Source: Bartonella sp. AU18XJBT
GTDB lineage: Bacteria; Pseudomonadota; Alphaproteobacteria; Rhizobiales; Rhizobiaceae
Direction of reading: 5' to 3'
NCBI RefSeq assembly: GCF_028618595.1
Contig: NZ_JAQITE010000012.1
Location: 1-58,214 of the forward strand
Length of the DNA: 58,214 nt
Each line of letters begins with the position of its first letter. Position 1 is the first letter of the stretch. Shown piece by piece: positions 39,906 through 49,429 of the stretch. The notes beneath the pieces were generated by a model. It did not search any database. It was not told the origin of the DNA and was given only the letters and a program-made list of their open reading frames with translations. Position numbers and translations under genes: made by a program.

Positions 39906-40343
39906 GATAACGCTCTTTCCAGCATATTTGAACCTATAACCTATCTTTATCACACTGTCATTAGTAAAGTGATGAAAATGTTCTCATTTTAAAACTTGCA
40001 TAAGCTGCTTCAAAAGATTTATAATAGCTTCCTTTTGAACCTTACAAAAATTGCAAGGAACACATTTTAGAAAATTTAAGACAAAAATCAAAAGCTATAA
40101 ACAAAAATACCTCTTGAAAATCATGCAAAACGTCACACACTAAAAAAACCGCAAAGCAATATTCTTTCTCGCGCAGTTCAACCTTAAAGATAGGGTTTCA
40201 TATTCTTTTTTAGAATAAGGACTTCAAGTATTTTATAAGTATGATTTTAATGCACAAGAAGTGGGTTTTCTGCTTTCTCAATAGTGTCATAAATTGCGAC
40301 TATTTACAGACTAAAACTACCGAACAAAGGTGACAAAATACTC
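39906..40343. other. divergent intergenic region
   Basis: Holds the promoters of the gcv operon (left) and of the LON-domain gene (right). I see no further gene; no clear operators. Confidence 0.5.
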
Positions 40344-41006
40344 ATGAAAGCTGGTAATATTTCTTACAATTGCGAAAATGATCTTCCAAAGCAAATTGCC
40401 CTTTTTCCTTTAGAAGGTGCACTCTTACTACCCGGTGGTTTTTTATCACTCAACATTTTTGAACCAGAATCACTTGAAATGATTGAAAACGTTATGGTAA
40501 CTGATCGTCTATTGGGCATTATTCAACCACTTTCATCGAATACAGACCGCTTCTCTACACAACTTTATAAAACAGGCTGTATAGGGCGCATTACAAACTA
40601 CAGTGAAACAGGAAATGGACAACTGTTCATTATCTTACAAGGTGTTTGCCGCTTCACCTTAGAACAAGAATTAACAAACACAAAATCCTATCGAACAGCT
40701 CTCATCCAATCAAACATAAAAGACTTGCAAGAATTTGATATTGAAGAAAGCATTAACCGAGAGAACTTACTCGACGTTGTAGAAAAATATCTAACCATAC
40801 ATGAAATGGAATATAATTGGAGCAGTATCATAGAAGCCCCTACACCTATATTAGTTAATGCTTTTTCAGCTCTTATCCCCTTTACACCAGCAGAAAAACA
40901 AGCTCTCCTTGAAGCTCCAGATATCGAAAGCCGTGCCCAAACTCTTCTTGCATTAACAGAACGCTCACTCATGAAGCAAATAGGCACAGATTACCGCTTA
41001 AACTAA
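40344..41006 (+). CDS. LON substrate-binding-domain protein
   Basis: 220 residues with a complete N-terminal domain of Lon protease ([58 protein letters not shown]) but no AAA+ or protease part. Such stand-alone proteins are common in alphaproteobacteria, where they sit beside a Trm112-like gene as here. The molecular role is unknown; substrate or adaptor binding is the usual guess. The stop overlaps the next start (TAATG). Confidence 0.9.
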   Translation: MKAGNISYNCENDLPKQIALFPLEGALLLPGGFLSLNIFEPESLEMIENVMVTDRLLGIIQPLSSNTDRFSTQLYKTGCIGRITNYSETGNGQLFIILQGVCRFTLEQELTNTKSYRTALIQSNIKDLQEFDIEESINRENLLDVVEKYLTIHEMEYNWSSIIEAPTPILVNAFSALIPFTPAEKQALLEAPDIESRAQTLLALTERSLMKQIGTDYRLN

Positions 41007-41227
41007 TGAACGGTCCCAACATGAAAAAAATGACCACAGATCCCAAAATGCTCGAATTGCTCGTCTGCCCAATAACGAAAGGCACACTCTCTTACAACCG
41101 AGAAACACAAGAGCTCATTTCTCTCAAAGCCAAACTTGCCTATCCTATTCGTGATGGCGTTCCCATTATGCTTGCCTCAGAAGCGCGCCCTTTGCAAAAC
41201 AATGAAGAAATAACGCATAAAAAATAA
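41006..41227 (+). CDS. Trm112-family small protein
   Basis: 73 residues. [20 protein letters not shown] and [18 protein letters not shown] are the two conserved halves of this family (UPF0434/YcaR type). The family includes activators of methyltransferases; bacterial members lack a proven role. Only one Cys remains of the potential zinc site. An internal ATG at 41021 is an alternative start; the coupled one at 41006 is preferred because of the overlap. Confidence 0.9.
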   Translation: MNGPNMKKMTTDPKMLELLVCPITKGTLSYNRETQELISLKAKLAYPIRDGVPIMLASEARPLQNNEEITHKK

Positions 41228-41620
41228 GAAAATTTCGTTCATTTTTTTATAGAAAGCTGTTATCGATCACTGTTCTATAAAAAACTCTCTTTTGCTTATG
41301 CAATCTTTTTAATATTAGTGCTAATCCATCACACACCAGCACCAGCATTCTCTTTACCAACTCCCAATGTTATACTTACTCTAAAAAGTCTTTTGCTTCT
41401 GAATGCGAAAAGAAACTTCCGTTTTTATACAAAATAAATGGATAAAGTCATATAGTTACAATTTTAAATATACCCCATAATGATCACCAAGAAATTGTCC
41501 TAAATTTCATCAAAATAAAGGGATGCATTGCAACAGCTGCATGTAAACTTTGCAAAAAACAACCAAAACAACTGCTGTCACTCTGGTTGACGATTTAAAG
41601 AAATTATCCTATGAATGAAC
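41228..41620. other. intergenic with a faint integrase-leader remnant
   Basis: Between about 41320 and 41440 the minus strand shows a very degraded version of the leader (CACCAGCACCAGCATTCTC, then CAACTCCCAATGTTATA), similar to 5090-5130. It is too decayed to call as its own relic. Confidence 0.4.
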
Positions 41621-41627
41621 TTGTGTT

Positions 41628-41828
41628 TTTGATCGTATACGCGACGATCAAATAGGGCCTGGAAGCCCTAAAACCGAGTATAAAATAAACCCGCTTTTTG
41701 CGGATATCCCGGAATTTCCGGGGGCTCTTGTTATGTCCAAGTGCTCTCAGCACTAAAAGCAAGAGGCTGGCTCGGTTTCAGCACTTCCAGACCCCGGAAT
41801 ACTAATGCGAGGGCGCTCGCAACCGGAG
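41628..41828 (+). ncRNA. structured RNA leader upstream of Xre regulator (Brt-like), copy 2
   Basis: Same helices as copy 1 with compensating changes: TTGATCG/CGATCAA (41629-41635 with 41645-41651), GGGCCTGGAAG/CTTCCAGACCCC (41655-41665 with 41784-41795), AAACCGAG/CTCGGTTT (41671-41678 with 41771-41778), CTCTTG/CAAGAG (41725-41730 with 41760-41765). ATGTCCAAGTGC, CAGCACTAAAAGCAA and ATGCGAGGGCGCTCGCAACC are unchanged; these invariant stretches are probably the functional or exposed parts. Confidence 0.8.
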
Positions 41829-41838
41829 GGGGAGCAAA

Positions 41839-42219
41839 GTGCGAACCAAAAATCTACATTTTTACGACATTTCTTTAGGCAAAAAAATTCGCTTTAGAAG
41901 AAACGTCTTGGGTTTTTCTCAAAAACAATTAGGAAGTCATTTGGGTGTAACATTTCAACAAATTCAAAAATATGAAAAAGGCTTAAATCGCGTAAGTGCA
42001 AGACGTTTACAAGAAATTGCTCATATATTAGATGTTCCCGTTTCCTTCTTTTATGCTGATAACACAAAAAAAGAAGATCCCCTTTATCATTGTGATGACA
42101 GAGTAGAAAGCAAAGCAGAATATTTACTTTTGAAAAGTTTCAGAATGATGACCCGCAAAAAACAAAGAGCTATTTTGCAGTTGATTTCTGATGAAAAAAA
42201 TGACCCCTTATTTTCATAA
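41839..42219 (+). CDS. Xre-family helix-turn-helix regulator, paralogue of 33131-33484
   Basis: 126 residues, GTG start with GGAGGGGG nine bases upstream; no better ATG is available. HTH: GKKIRFRRNVLGFSQKQLGS, LGVTFQQIQKYEKGLNRVSA, RLQEIAHILDVPVSFFYAD. Its C-terminus is nine residues longer than its paralogue (DEKNDPLFS). DNA contact helix residues (FQQIQKYEKG) are identical in both, so both may read the same operator. Confidence 0.9.
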   Translation: MRTKNLHFYDISLGKKIRFRRNVLGFSQKQLGSHLGVTFQQIQKYEKGLNRVSARRLQEIAHILDVPVSFFYADNTKKEDPLYHCDDRVESKAEYLLLKSFRMMTRKKQRAILQLISDEKNDPLFS

Positions 42220-42359
42220 ATTCACTGAAAGGACAATCAACATCCTTAATAATATTGAAAAGAATTGTAACTGTCTCCCCACACCTCATGAGAACGAAAA
42301 TTCTTAAATCTAATCTGGTCTGTAAATAGTGTGAATTATAACGCGTTTAATTTAGCAAT

Positions 42360-42640
42360 AGCGCGTTGATTTATAATGATAATATAACGTTATGTATATT
42401 GAATAAGTATCTCAAATATCGTAAATTTCCTTCATTTCAAACTTGTTCTATATTGAATCAATCAAAATCTCTTGTTTGCACATTACAAGCGGAGTTGGCG
42501 TATGAGTAAAAATGTACAAAAAGGCATACTCTTATTGAATTGTCTCTCATACCAAAAGCTGTATCGACATTGAGTACTGGAAAAATGTATGATGGTGCTA
42601 ACTTGCTCTTTTATTAAACATAAATATGGGGGGGCAACGG
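42360..42640 (+). pseudogene. decayed integrase leader and extreme N-terminus
   Basis: Leader with ATATTGAATCAATCAAAATC and TGCACATTACAAGCGGAG, then CTAACTTGCTCTTTTATTAA (ANLLFY) at 42598-42620. The copy stops there and joins the CACACACTAAAAAACACTTA repeat also found at 21980. Confidence 0.6.
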
Positions 42641-43473
42641 CTTTCCACTCATATATTTTACTTGAAGCCAAAGGCTCACCAAACAAGTCTACGAATATTC
42701 ACACACACTAAAAAACACTTAAATATATCAAGAAAGCTTGAAGATCTTATACCACCATACTTCAAATGAAGATATTTTATAGCATAACAGGATTAAAGTA
42801 AAAAACAGACACGAAAAAACTATATGTATAACTTTCATAATAATTTATTTATATAATGGATACTTAAGTTTATCCTGTTGTACCATAAATTCTATCATTT
42901 AAGGTATGAGGATATGAAGCACGCATACCTCCTTGAAACATTCAAATGTTTTTAGATGCTAAATGTCTTTTTAAATATTTTTAGGCTTTCTTGTTGAGCC
43001 TTAAGTTTCAAGTGAAAAATGGGAAGCCGCTAAAAGTAACCGCTAGAATCTGGCTGTTTACAGACTGTAATAGGAAGCTTCGCTTTTAAAGGCATAGGGA
43101 GAAAATCAAATAATTCAACAATTAACAGATAGAGTATTAAAAGATTCCACCAACGCGATACGTAATACCATCCTTAAAAAATTCAAAAGTGTAAAGGTAA
43201 ACATTGACAGAAGATAAAGAATTCACTTAATTAAAGTGCTCTCTAACGAGCTAATAGTTTAGCGTACAATATTCAATTTTTCAATTCTGAAAGATTAAAA
43301 AAAACGTATCATTTGAAATAAAACAATTTATTGTGCTGACGATGATGATTGGTGTACACAAAATTGAGTTGTTGAAAATCAAAAATATAATTTAATGATG
43401 TTCCTTGACCAACTCACTCTCTCCTGAGTAGCACGAGGAATAAACGTGGAGAGACATGAGGAGTATATAGAAA
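42641..43473. other. intergenic, repeat debris then asd leader
   Basis: 42690-42800 is a relative of 21940-22080. From 42800 to 43470 I see no gene; short inverted repeats only. The asd ribosome site GAGGAG is at 43459-43464. Confidence 0.5.
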
Positions 43474-44505
43474 ATGAGTTTTAAAGTTGCAATTGTCGGC
43501 GCAACCGGAAATGTTGGTCGTGAGATGCTTACAATTTTAGAAGAACGTGGTTTTCCTGCGCATGAAATTGCCCCTCTAGCATCACGACGCTCATTAGGAC
43601 AAGAAGTTTCTTATGGAGATAAAACTTTAAAAGTAAAAGCACTGGATACTTACGATTTTTCTGACACAGATTTTTGTCTTATGTCTGCGGGAGGAAGCAT
43701 TTCCAAAGAATATGCTCCTAAAATCGCTGCTGCCGGCTGTGTCGTCATCGATAATTCCTCCACATGGCGCTATGATTCCAATGTTCCGTTGATCGTCCCT
43801 GAAGTCAATGCCGAAGCTATAAATGCCTTTTCTAAACGTAATATTATAGCAAATCCTAATTGTTCAACAATTCAACTGGTCTTAGCTTTAAAACCACTCC
43901 ATGATGCTGCAATCATTAAACGTGTTGTTGTCTCTACATATCAATCGGTTTCTGGAGCTGGTAAAGAAGGAATGGACGAACTTTTCGAACAATCACGTGC
44001 AGTTTTTGTTGCTGACCCAATTATATCAAAAAAATTCACTAAACGCATTGCCTTTAATGTCATTCCTCATATCGATGTTTTCATGGAAGATGGTTATACA
44101 AAAGAAGAATGGAAAATGACTGCTGAGACGAAGAAAATTCTCGATCCGAAGATTAAGTTAACGGCCACTGCTGTTCGGGTCCCTGTCTTTATCGGTCATG
44201 CCGAAGCCGTCCATGTTGAATTTGAAAAACCACTAAGCGTATCTGAAGCACAAGCGCTTCTCCGCGATGCTCCCGGTTGTCAGCTTATCGATAAACACGA
44301 AGATGGTGGCTATGCCACACCTTATGAATGTACAGGAGAAGATGACACCTTTATTAGCCGCATTCGTGAAGATATCACCGTTGAAAATGGTTTAGCTTTC
44401 TGGATTGTCGCCGATAATTTAAGAAAAGGAGCAGCATTGAATGCCGTTCAAATTGCTGAATTGCTCATTTCTCGTAATTTGATAAAGCCTAAGTCCGTAA
44501 ATTAA
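43474..44505 (+). CDS. asd: aspartate-semialdehyde dehydrogenase
   Basis: 343 residues. Makes aspartate semialdehyde from aspartyl phosphate, the branch point to lysine, diaminopimelate (cell wall), threonine and methionine. NADP site VAIVGATGNVGREML (5-19), SAGGSISKEYAP, and catalytic Cys130 in NPNCSTIQ. Substrate Arg region FISRIREDITVENG and the C-terminal WIVADNLRKGAALNAVQIAE are intact. Monocistronic here, followed by a hairpin. Confidence 0.97.
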   Translation: MSFKVAIVGATGNVGREMLTILEERGFPAHEIAPLASRRSLGQEVSYGDKTLKVKALDTYDFSDTDFCLMSAGGSISKEYAPKIAAAGCVVIDNSSTWRYDSNVPLIVPEVNAEAINAFSKRNIIANPNCSTIQLVLALKPLHDAAIIKRVVVSTYQSVSGAGKEGMDELFEQSRAVFVADPIISKKFTKRIAFNVIPHIDVFMEDGYTKEEWKMTAETKKILDPKIKLTATAVRVPVFIGHAEAVHVEFEKPLSVSEAQALLRDAPGCQLIDKHEDGGYATPYECTGEDDTFISRIREDITVENGLAFWIVADNLRKGAALNAVQIAELLISRNLIKPKSVN

Positions 44506-44560
44506 TGCCCTGTCCGAAAGGGAAGAGCCCTAGCCGGTCTGTCAAAAGTCCGGTTTCTCT

Positions 44561-44585
44561 TCAGCAGGATCTTCTCTCCTGCTGA
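44561..44585 (+). terminator. hairpin downstream of asd
   Basis: TCAGCAGG/CCTGCTGA with a nine-base loop, no T-run after it. May stabilise the 3' end rather than terminate. Confidence 0.4.
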
Positions 44586-44787
44586 GGATTCATATCGCCA
44601 TTCTAAAGGACTGTGATTCGGGATATTAACAATTTTACTCTGAATATCCATGAATACCTTGCCGCCTTAAGTTAATCATCGCCACCTTAATGCCATTTTA
44701 TGGTAGAATAGGATTAGCAGCATAAGCATTTTTTGCTTCACGCTGCTGATCCTTTTTGTTATTCCGGTTGTGAAATTAACTTTACCT

Positions 44788-45435
44788 TTATCGAGCAGGA
44801 TAGGTCACAACACGGTAACGCGTTTCATTACGTTCAAAATTTTTGTAATTGACATTATCAGGAAACAAGGGGTTATAAGCATTCACGCGCTTTACAGAGA
44901 CTTCTTGTGCTTTTGGCGACGGATTTAAAATTGTTCGTTCATCCCTTTTCTTGACACCTGTAGAATCGATAATCACATCTGTTCTGTATAGTTTTTGCAT
45001 ATTGTTCCGTGTTTTTTGAATCGCCGGAAGAACTTTAAAATCAGAAACAACCTGTTTTACTTTTTCTTTTTTTACTTTTGACGATTTTATCATAGCATTT
45101 GGCTTTACTGGCATCTTTGTAAAAGCAACGGTAGGAACATTGTTGACATTGACATAACGTGCAGATGCCCAACCAACCTTTCCGTGATAACCAAGAGAAC
45201 ACCAAGTTTTATTGGACAGACAGCCATAAATTTGCACTTTTGCTCCCATTGGAACCATTGTGATCACTTTATAAACTGTTGCAGGACCTGTGCGTAAAGA
45301 TACCTGACCTGATGCAACACGAGCAACTGTTCCAGCAATGGTTCCAGCTTCCGCGTGAGAAGCAGTCACAGCCACCCCCGACGCTCCCAAAGCCCATAAA
45401 ATCATTGTTGTTGATAAAAATTTCTTTCTTAACAT
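44788..45435 (-). CDS. exported SH3-domain (SH3b) protein
   Basis: 215 residues from the ATG at 45435, with GAGAGGAAG just upstream; the longer frame to 45510 would put 25 residues ahead of the signal peptide. Signal peptide KKFLSTTMILWALGASGVAV, cleavage probably after SHAEA. The SH3b domain spans about 35-95: VARVASGQVSLRTGPATVYK, KVQIYGCLSNKTWCSLGYHG, KVGWASARYV. The remainder is basic and low in structure. SH3b domains in periplasmic proteins often bind peptidoglycan or peptides. The two Cys of the domain could form a disulfide. Confidence 0.88.
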   Translation of the reverse strand: MLRKKFLSTTMILWALGASGVAVTASHAEAGTIAGTVARVASGQVSLRTGPATVYKVITMVPMGAKVQIYGCLSNKTWCSLGYHGKVGWASARYVNVNNVPTVAFTKMPVKPNAMIKSSKVKKEKVKQVVSDFKVLPAIQKTRNNMQKLYRTDVIIDSTGVKKRDERTILNPSPKAQEVSVKRVNAYNPLFPDNVNYKNFERNETRYRVVTYPAR

Positions 45436-45523
45436 TATTTTTCTTCCTCTCTCAAAACATGTGAAAGGCAAAATTTTGCCTTTGCAAAAATTTGCCGCGT
45501 TTAAATCCAATGATCAGCAACCT

Positions 45524-45720
45524 TTATTTCCCGCGCAAAAGCCCCCGCAACATTGCAACAAAATCTCTCTTTATTCCCCCCTCTACACGAACACGGACTT
45601 TTGATTTTGGTTGCGCAGTATGTTCTTCATGAATTTACGCCTAAAGCATCATCTGATTGTTTGGTTCTTCAACCAATCGTCCTTTAAAGAAGTTTTTAAA
45701 GTGTTATTGGTTCCCTCAAC
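45524..45720 (-). pseudogene. unidentified 3'-end remnant of a coding region
   Basis: The minus strand encodes EEHTAQPKSKVRVRVEGGIK and RDFVAMLRGLLRGK before a TAA at 45524. The codons have a coding look, but stops appear upstream (near 45635) and a shift of frame is needed to continue into DDALGVN. Perhaps the end of a gene lost by deletion. No family recognised. Confidence 0.25.
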
Positions 45721-45938
45721 AAATGATTGCAATAAAAGAATTGATTGCCTGAATTTCAGAGAATGAATGATGATACGCCCCCAAAATACTAAAAATAAAA
45801 GGAAAAATAATACTCTTTTAAAAATAAAAGTGATTGAATATTCTCTAAAGCTTGTATAACTTTAAATCTTCCTAAAAAAATACAGAGTATATTGAAACTT
45901 CCCTCAAAAAATCTCTTGGAAAAGAAAGTTAAAAGCAC

Positions 45939-46757
45939 ATGACATTAAAAATTTTTTCTCGCAGTCAGATTATAGGATTATTCCTCTCTCTCTTTGCACT
46001 TTTTTTATCTACTGCTTGCGTCATGGCTACAGACAAATCAAAAATCAAACTTGGTATTATGGAAGGGCGGGATGCGATTATTTGGAAAACTGCTGCTGAA
46101 CAGGCTAAAAAATCCGGTTTAGATATTGAACTCGTTTATTTTTCTGATTACGCTTTGCCTAATGACGCTGTTAACGCAGGAGAGATCGATGCGAATGCTT
46201 TTCAGCACGCTCCTTATCTTAATGAACAAATGAAACAACGTGGCTATAAACTTTCAATTGTCGGCTATACATTTATTGCTCCAATCGGTGTTTATTCGCA
46301 CAAAATCAAAGACTTAAAAGATCTACGTGATGGTGCACATGTTGGTATTCCGAACGACCCATCTAATGGTGGAAGAGCCTTACTTCTTCTCAATTCTTTA
46401 GGTCTCATTAAGTTAAAAGATCCTCATAATATTCTTGCATCTCCACTTGATATTATCGAAAATCCTAAAAACCTGCAAATTCGTGAGCTCGATGCTGGTA
46501 TGTTAGGGCGAGCTATTGACGATTTTGATCTTGCAATTATAAACACAAACTGGGCTATTGTTTCCGGATTAAACTTCGAAAAAGATGTCGTCGCATGGGA
46601 GAGTGCAAAAAATAATCCTTATGATAATATCATCGTTGTACGCACGAGCGAAAAAGATGAGCCATGGGTTAAAAAATTAGTTGCCGCTTACAACAACGAT
46701 CTCATCCGTGCAAAAATAAAAGAGATTTTTGGCAAAACCGCCCAAACTTCTTGGTAA
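45939..46757 (+). CDS. metQ: methionine ABC transporter substrate-binding protein
   Basis: 272 residues, NlpA/MetQ family. Signal sequence 1-30 with STAC before the mature part (a weak lipobox), then IKLGIMEGRDAIIWKTAAEQ. DAVNAGEIDANAFQHAPYLN is the methionine-site signature, and VGIPNDPSNGGRALLLL is conserved too. Captures D/L-methionine in the periplasm and delivers it to MetNI. First gene of metQ-metN-metI; the order Q-N-I is unusual compared with metNIQ of enterics but common in some Rhizobiales (recollection). No SAM riboswitch visible upstream. Confidence 0.93.
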   Translation: MTLKIFSRSQIIGLFLSLFALFLSTACVMATDKSKIKLGIMEGRDAIIWKTAAEQAKKSGLDIELVYFSDYALPNDAVNAGEIDANAFQHAPYLNEQMKQRGYKLSIVGYTFIAPIGVYSHKIKDLKDLRDGAHVGIPNDPSNGGRALLLLNSLGLIKLKDPHNILASPLDIIENPKNLQIRELDAGMLGRAIDDFDLAIINTNWAIVSGLNFEKDVVAWESAKNNPYDNIIVVRTSEKDEPWVKKLVAAYNNDLIRAKIKEIFGKTAQTSW

Positions 46758-46784
46758 TTGTGCCAAATATCCGAGTAATTGTGA

Positions 46785-47819
46785 ATGGAAAAACCTACTC
46801 TTATCTCCTTAAAAAACATCAGCCGTTGTTTTAACAAAACGGCTGGTGTTCCGGTAATTAATAATCTCTCTTTAAATATCCATGCTGGTGAAATCCTTGG
46901 GATTATTGGGCGCAGTGGAGCAGGAAAATCAACACTTATCCGCTGTTTAAATGGGTTAGAGAAGATTGATGCAGGGTCAATTTTTTTTGAAGGTATTGAT
47001 ATTTCAAATCTATCAGAGATAGAGTGGGCGCCTTACCGTCAACGAATTGGGATGATTTTTCAACATTTCAACCTTCTCTCATCGCAAAATATTCTTGATA
47101 ACATTGCATTGCCGCTTAAATTAAGTGGTGTAAGTAAAAAACAACGCCACAAACGTGCCCTTGAACTGATTGAATTGGTTGGGTTATATGGAAAAGAATA
47201 TTGTTATCCGGCACAATTGTCAGGGGGGCAAAAACAACGCGTTGGCATTGCTCGTGCGCTCGCTGCTAATCCTAAAATATTGTTATCAGATGAAGCCACC
47301 TCTGCTCTTGACCCTGAAACAACACAATCTATTCTAGAGCTCCTTGCTGATATTAATAAACACCTCAATCTCACGATTGTGCTCATCACCCATGAAATGG
47401 AAGTTGTGCGCACCATAGCGCATCGCGTTGTTGTTCTTAATCAGGGGAACATCGTAGAAGAAGGACGTGTGAAAGACATCTTTACATCACCGCAAGACGA
47501 TACAACCATAGCCATGCTCAAGCTTGTCACCCCGCAACTTCCTGAAAAATTTGCGAAAAATCTCAAACCAATCGGGCGAGAAGCTGTTATTGAAATGAAT
47601 ATTGCCGGCGAAATCGCCCAACAACCTTTTCTCCATCTTTTGGAAGATGAAAGCGGTTTAAGAGCACGTATTCTTCATGGTGGCATTGATACAGTCCAAG
47701 GCGAAACCATCGGGCGCCTCTTCCTTGCTCTTCCTGCTCAAGATAAAGAAGCTTTAAAAAAAGCCGTTCAATGGTTAACAGAAAAAGGACGATATTGCGA
47801 GGTGTTAGGTTATGTTTAA
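46785..47819 (+). CDS. metN: methionine ABC transporter ATP-binding protein
   Basis: 344 residues. Walker A GRSGAGKST at 42-50, Q-loop at IFQHFNLLSS, signature LSGGQKQR at 145-152, Walker B ILLSDEAT at 165-172, and the H-loop at LITHEMEVV. The last ~90 residues form the NIL domain (RARILHGGIDTVQGETIGRL), which senses methionine and inhibits transport when bound. ATG lies 27 bases after the metQ stop and the 3' end overlaps metI by eight bases. Confidence 0.97.
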   Translation: MEKPTLISLKNISRCFNKTAGVPVINNLSLNIHAGEILGIIGRSGAGKSTLIRCLNGLEKIDAGSIFFEGIDISNLSEIEWAPYRQRIGMIFQHFNLLSSQNILDNIALPLKLSGVSKKQRHKRALELIELVGLYGKEYCYPAQLSGGQKQRVGIARALAANPKILLSDEATSALDPETTQSILELLADINKHLNLTIVLITHEMEVVRTIAHRVVVLNQGNIVEEGRVKDIFTSPQDDTTIAMLKLVTPQLPEKFAKNLKPIGREAVIEMNIAGEIAQQPFLHLLEDESGLRARILHGGIDTVQGETIGRLFLALPAQDKEALKKAVQWLTEKGRYCEVLGYV

Positions 47820-48471
47820 TGTTTTGTCTCATGAACTTCCCCAAGCTGTTATTGATACAATATTGATGACACTTAGTGCTTCTTTTATGGCATTTATTAT
47901 AGGACTTCCACTTGGTCTTCTTCTTCATACAACAGCACGTGGAGGAATTTTTGCTTCATCTCTTATCAATCGCCCTTTAAGCATCATCATTGACAGTATT
48001 CGTGCCATTCCCTTTATTATTCTTGCATTTTATCTTCTTCCCGTTACGCGTATCGTTGTAGGAAGAGGGATAGGAATGCCTGCTGTAATTTTTATACTGA
48101 CCATTTCAGCTATCCCTTTTTATGCACGCATGGCGGAACTCTCTTTTAAAACCGTTGAAAACGGTCTCATTGAAGCGATCCGCTCTATGGGCGCAAGCCG
48201 TCTTCAAATTATCAGACATGTTCTTATTCCTGAAGCTCTCCCTAGCCTGATTACAGGTTTTACAGTCATGATCATTTCTCTCATAGGAGCCACCTCACTT
48301 GCTGGATATCTTGGTGGAGGCGGTTTAGGGGATATGGCAATCCGCTATGGCTATCAACGCTATAATACCTTCATCATGACCATTGTCATCATTCTTTTGA
48401 TCATGCTCAATATTATAACCCAATGGACTTCTGATAAAATCGTACAAAAACTTGATAAAACAAAACATTAA
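47812..48471 (+). CDS. metI: methionine ABC transporter permease
   Basis: 219 residues with about five membrane helices. The EAA-like coupling loop is EAIRSMGASRLQIIRHVLIPEALPS (split here: EAIRSMGASRLQIIRHV, then LIPEALPS), which docks onto MetN. The end GYQRYNTFIMTIVIILLIML and the charged tail (DKIVQKLDKTKH) are intact. Part of its 3' end occurs a second time, decayed, at 49283-49427. Confidence 0.96.
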   Translation: MFNVLSHELPQAVIDTILMTLSASFMAFIIGLPLGLLLHTTARGGIFASSLINRPLSIIIDSIRAIPFIILAFYLLPVTRIVVGRGIGMPAVIFILTISAIPFYARMAELSFKTVENGLIEAIRSMGASRLQIIRHVLIPEALPSLITGFTVMIISLIGATSLAGYLGGGGLGDMAIRYGYQRYNTFIMTIVIILLIMLNIITQWTSDKIVQKLDKTKH

Positions 48472-48489
48472 AAGACTTAGAATTTCACA

Positions 48490-48720
48490 TACCAGTACCA
48501 TCATCCTCTTTGCCACTTTCCAAGTGCAACACCCCTTGCCTATCGAAAACGCTCATAAGAGATTAGGAACTTTTTTCTTAAACAGTTTTTATCTCTCCCC
48601 ATCCGTTTGTAACATGAAAGAAAATAGTTTTAACGGATTGAATATAAAAGGGAATGAAATAAGAGATCTCACAGTATGTGAGACTCTCACTTAACATAAA
48701 AATGATAAATTATCATGTCA
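48490..48720 (-). pseudogene. decayed integrase leader, minus strand
   Basis: Begins 20 bases after the metI stop. ACCAGTACCATCATCCTC, then TTCTTAAACAGTTTTTATCT, then GTTTGTAACATG mirror the minus-strand copies at 5090-5220 and 22750-22900. No integrase codons beyond the first few dozen remain. Confidence 0.6.
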
Positions 48721-48759
48721 AATTAAGACATTGTTCACGACCTTTCCCAACCTTAGATA

Positions 48760-49280
48760 ACATATTGAATTTATAATGATAATATGGCGTTATTCATATT
48801 GAATGAGAACTCTGAATCCCGTAAAGTCCTCTCATTCCCAATTTGTTCCATATCGAATTAATCAAAATCTCTCGCTTGCATGTTACAAGCGGGAAGAGCC
48901 GTATGAGTAAAAACGATATAAACAAAACAAACAAGCAAGCAAGGAAGCATGCCCTCTTATGAATTATCTCAAGCGCCAAGACCTGTCATAATATTAGGGG
49001 CTAGCATATAATATGATGGTGCCGGCTTTCTTCTTCACAAGCATAAAGATGGGGGTGCTCAATGGCTTTATCGTTATACTATTCACAGGCGCCATTGCGA
49101 AGTGGGTGTGACGAGCGTTGAGAGATGTTTCTTTAAAATAAGCCCGTGAATTGGCAACGCAAGTATATTCCATTTGAAGTATTCTGTTTTATGTAAGGAC
49201 TGTGATCCCATTAAAGAATGCTATAAACAAAAGCGTGAAGCAATGCACTATCTTCACCAAGAAACTCCTTTTCAAAATGA
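48760..49280 (+). pseudogene. decayed integrase, leader and N-terminal domain, plus strand
   Basis: Leader 48790-48990 is among the best preserved (TTGCATGTTACAAGCGGGAA). The N-terminal domain at 49013-49265 shows DGAGFLLHKHKDGGAQW, YTIHRRHCEVGVTS-like, REMFL and FKECYKQKREAMHYL in three frames. It lies between the metI gene and the metI 3'-end duplicate. Confidence 0.7.
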
Positions 49281-49282
49281 TC

Positions 49283-49427
49283 TAGGAAAGATAGCAATCC
49301 GCTATGACTATCAACGCTATGATAACTCCACCATATCTATCATCCTATAGATTATTCTCAATATTATCATTGAAGAAACTTCTCATAGAATTGTACAAAA
49401 ACTTTATAAAATAAAGCACTCAAACTA
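49283..49427 (+). pseudogene. decayed duplicate of the metI 3' end
   Basis: About 145 bp that align with 48327-48474: GCAATCCGCTATGACTATCA against GCAATCCGCTATGGCTATCA, then CTCAATATTAT and ATTGTACAAAAACTTTATAA against ATCGTACAAAAACTTGATAA. It contains an in-frame TAG and has no start. It either marks the far end of an inserted element or is what is left of a segmental duplication. Confidence 0.85.
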
Positions 49428-49429
49428 AT

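Noticed and set aside
44640-44787. C-terminal extension of the SH3 protein by frameshift (minus-strand frame with DQQREAKNAYAANPIL)
   Set aside because: An open stretch in another frame exists after the stop, but nothing shows that homologues are longer, so the stop at 44788 is kept.
45800-45938. SAM riboswitch upstream of metQ
   Set aside because: No SAM-I or SAM-II core motif is recognisable in the AT-rich leader.
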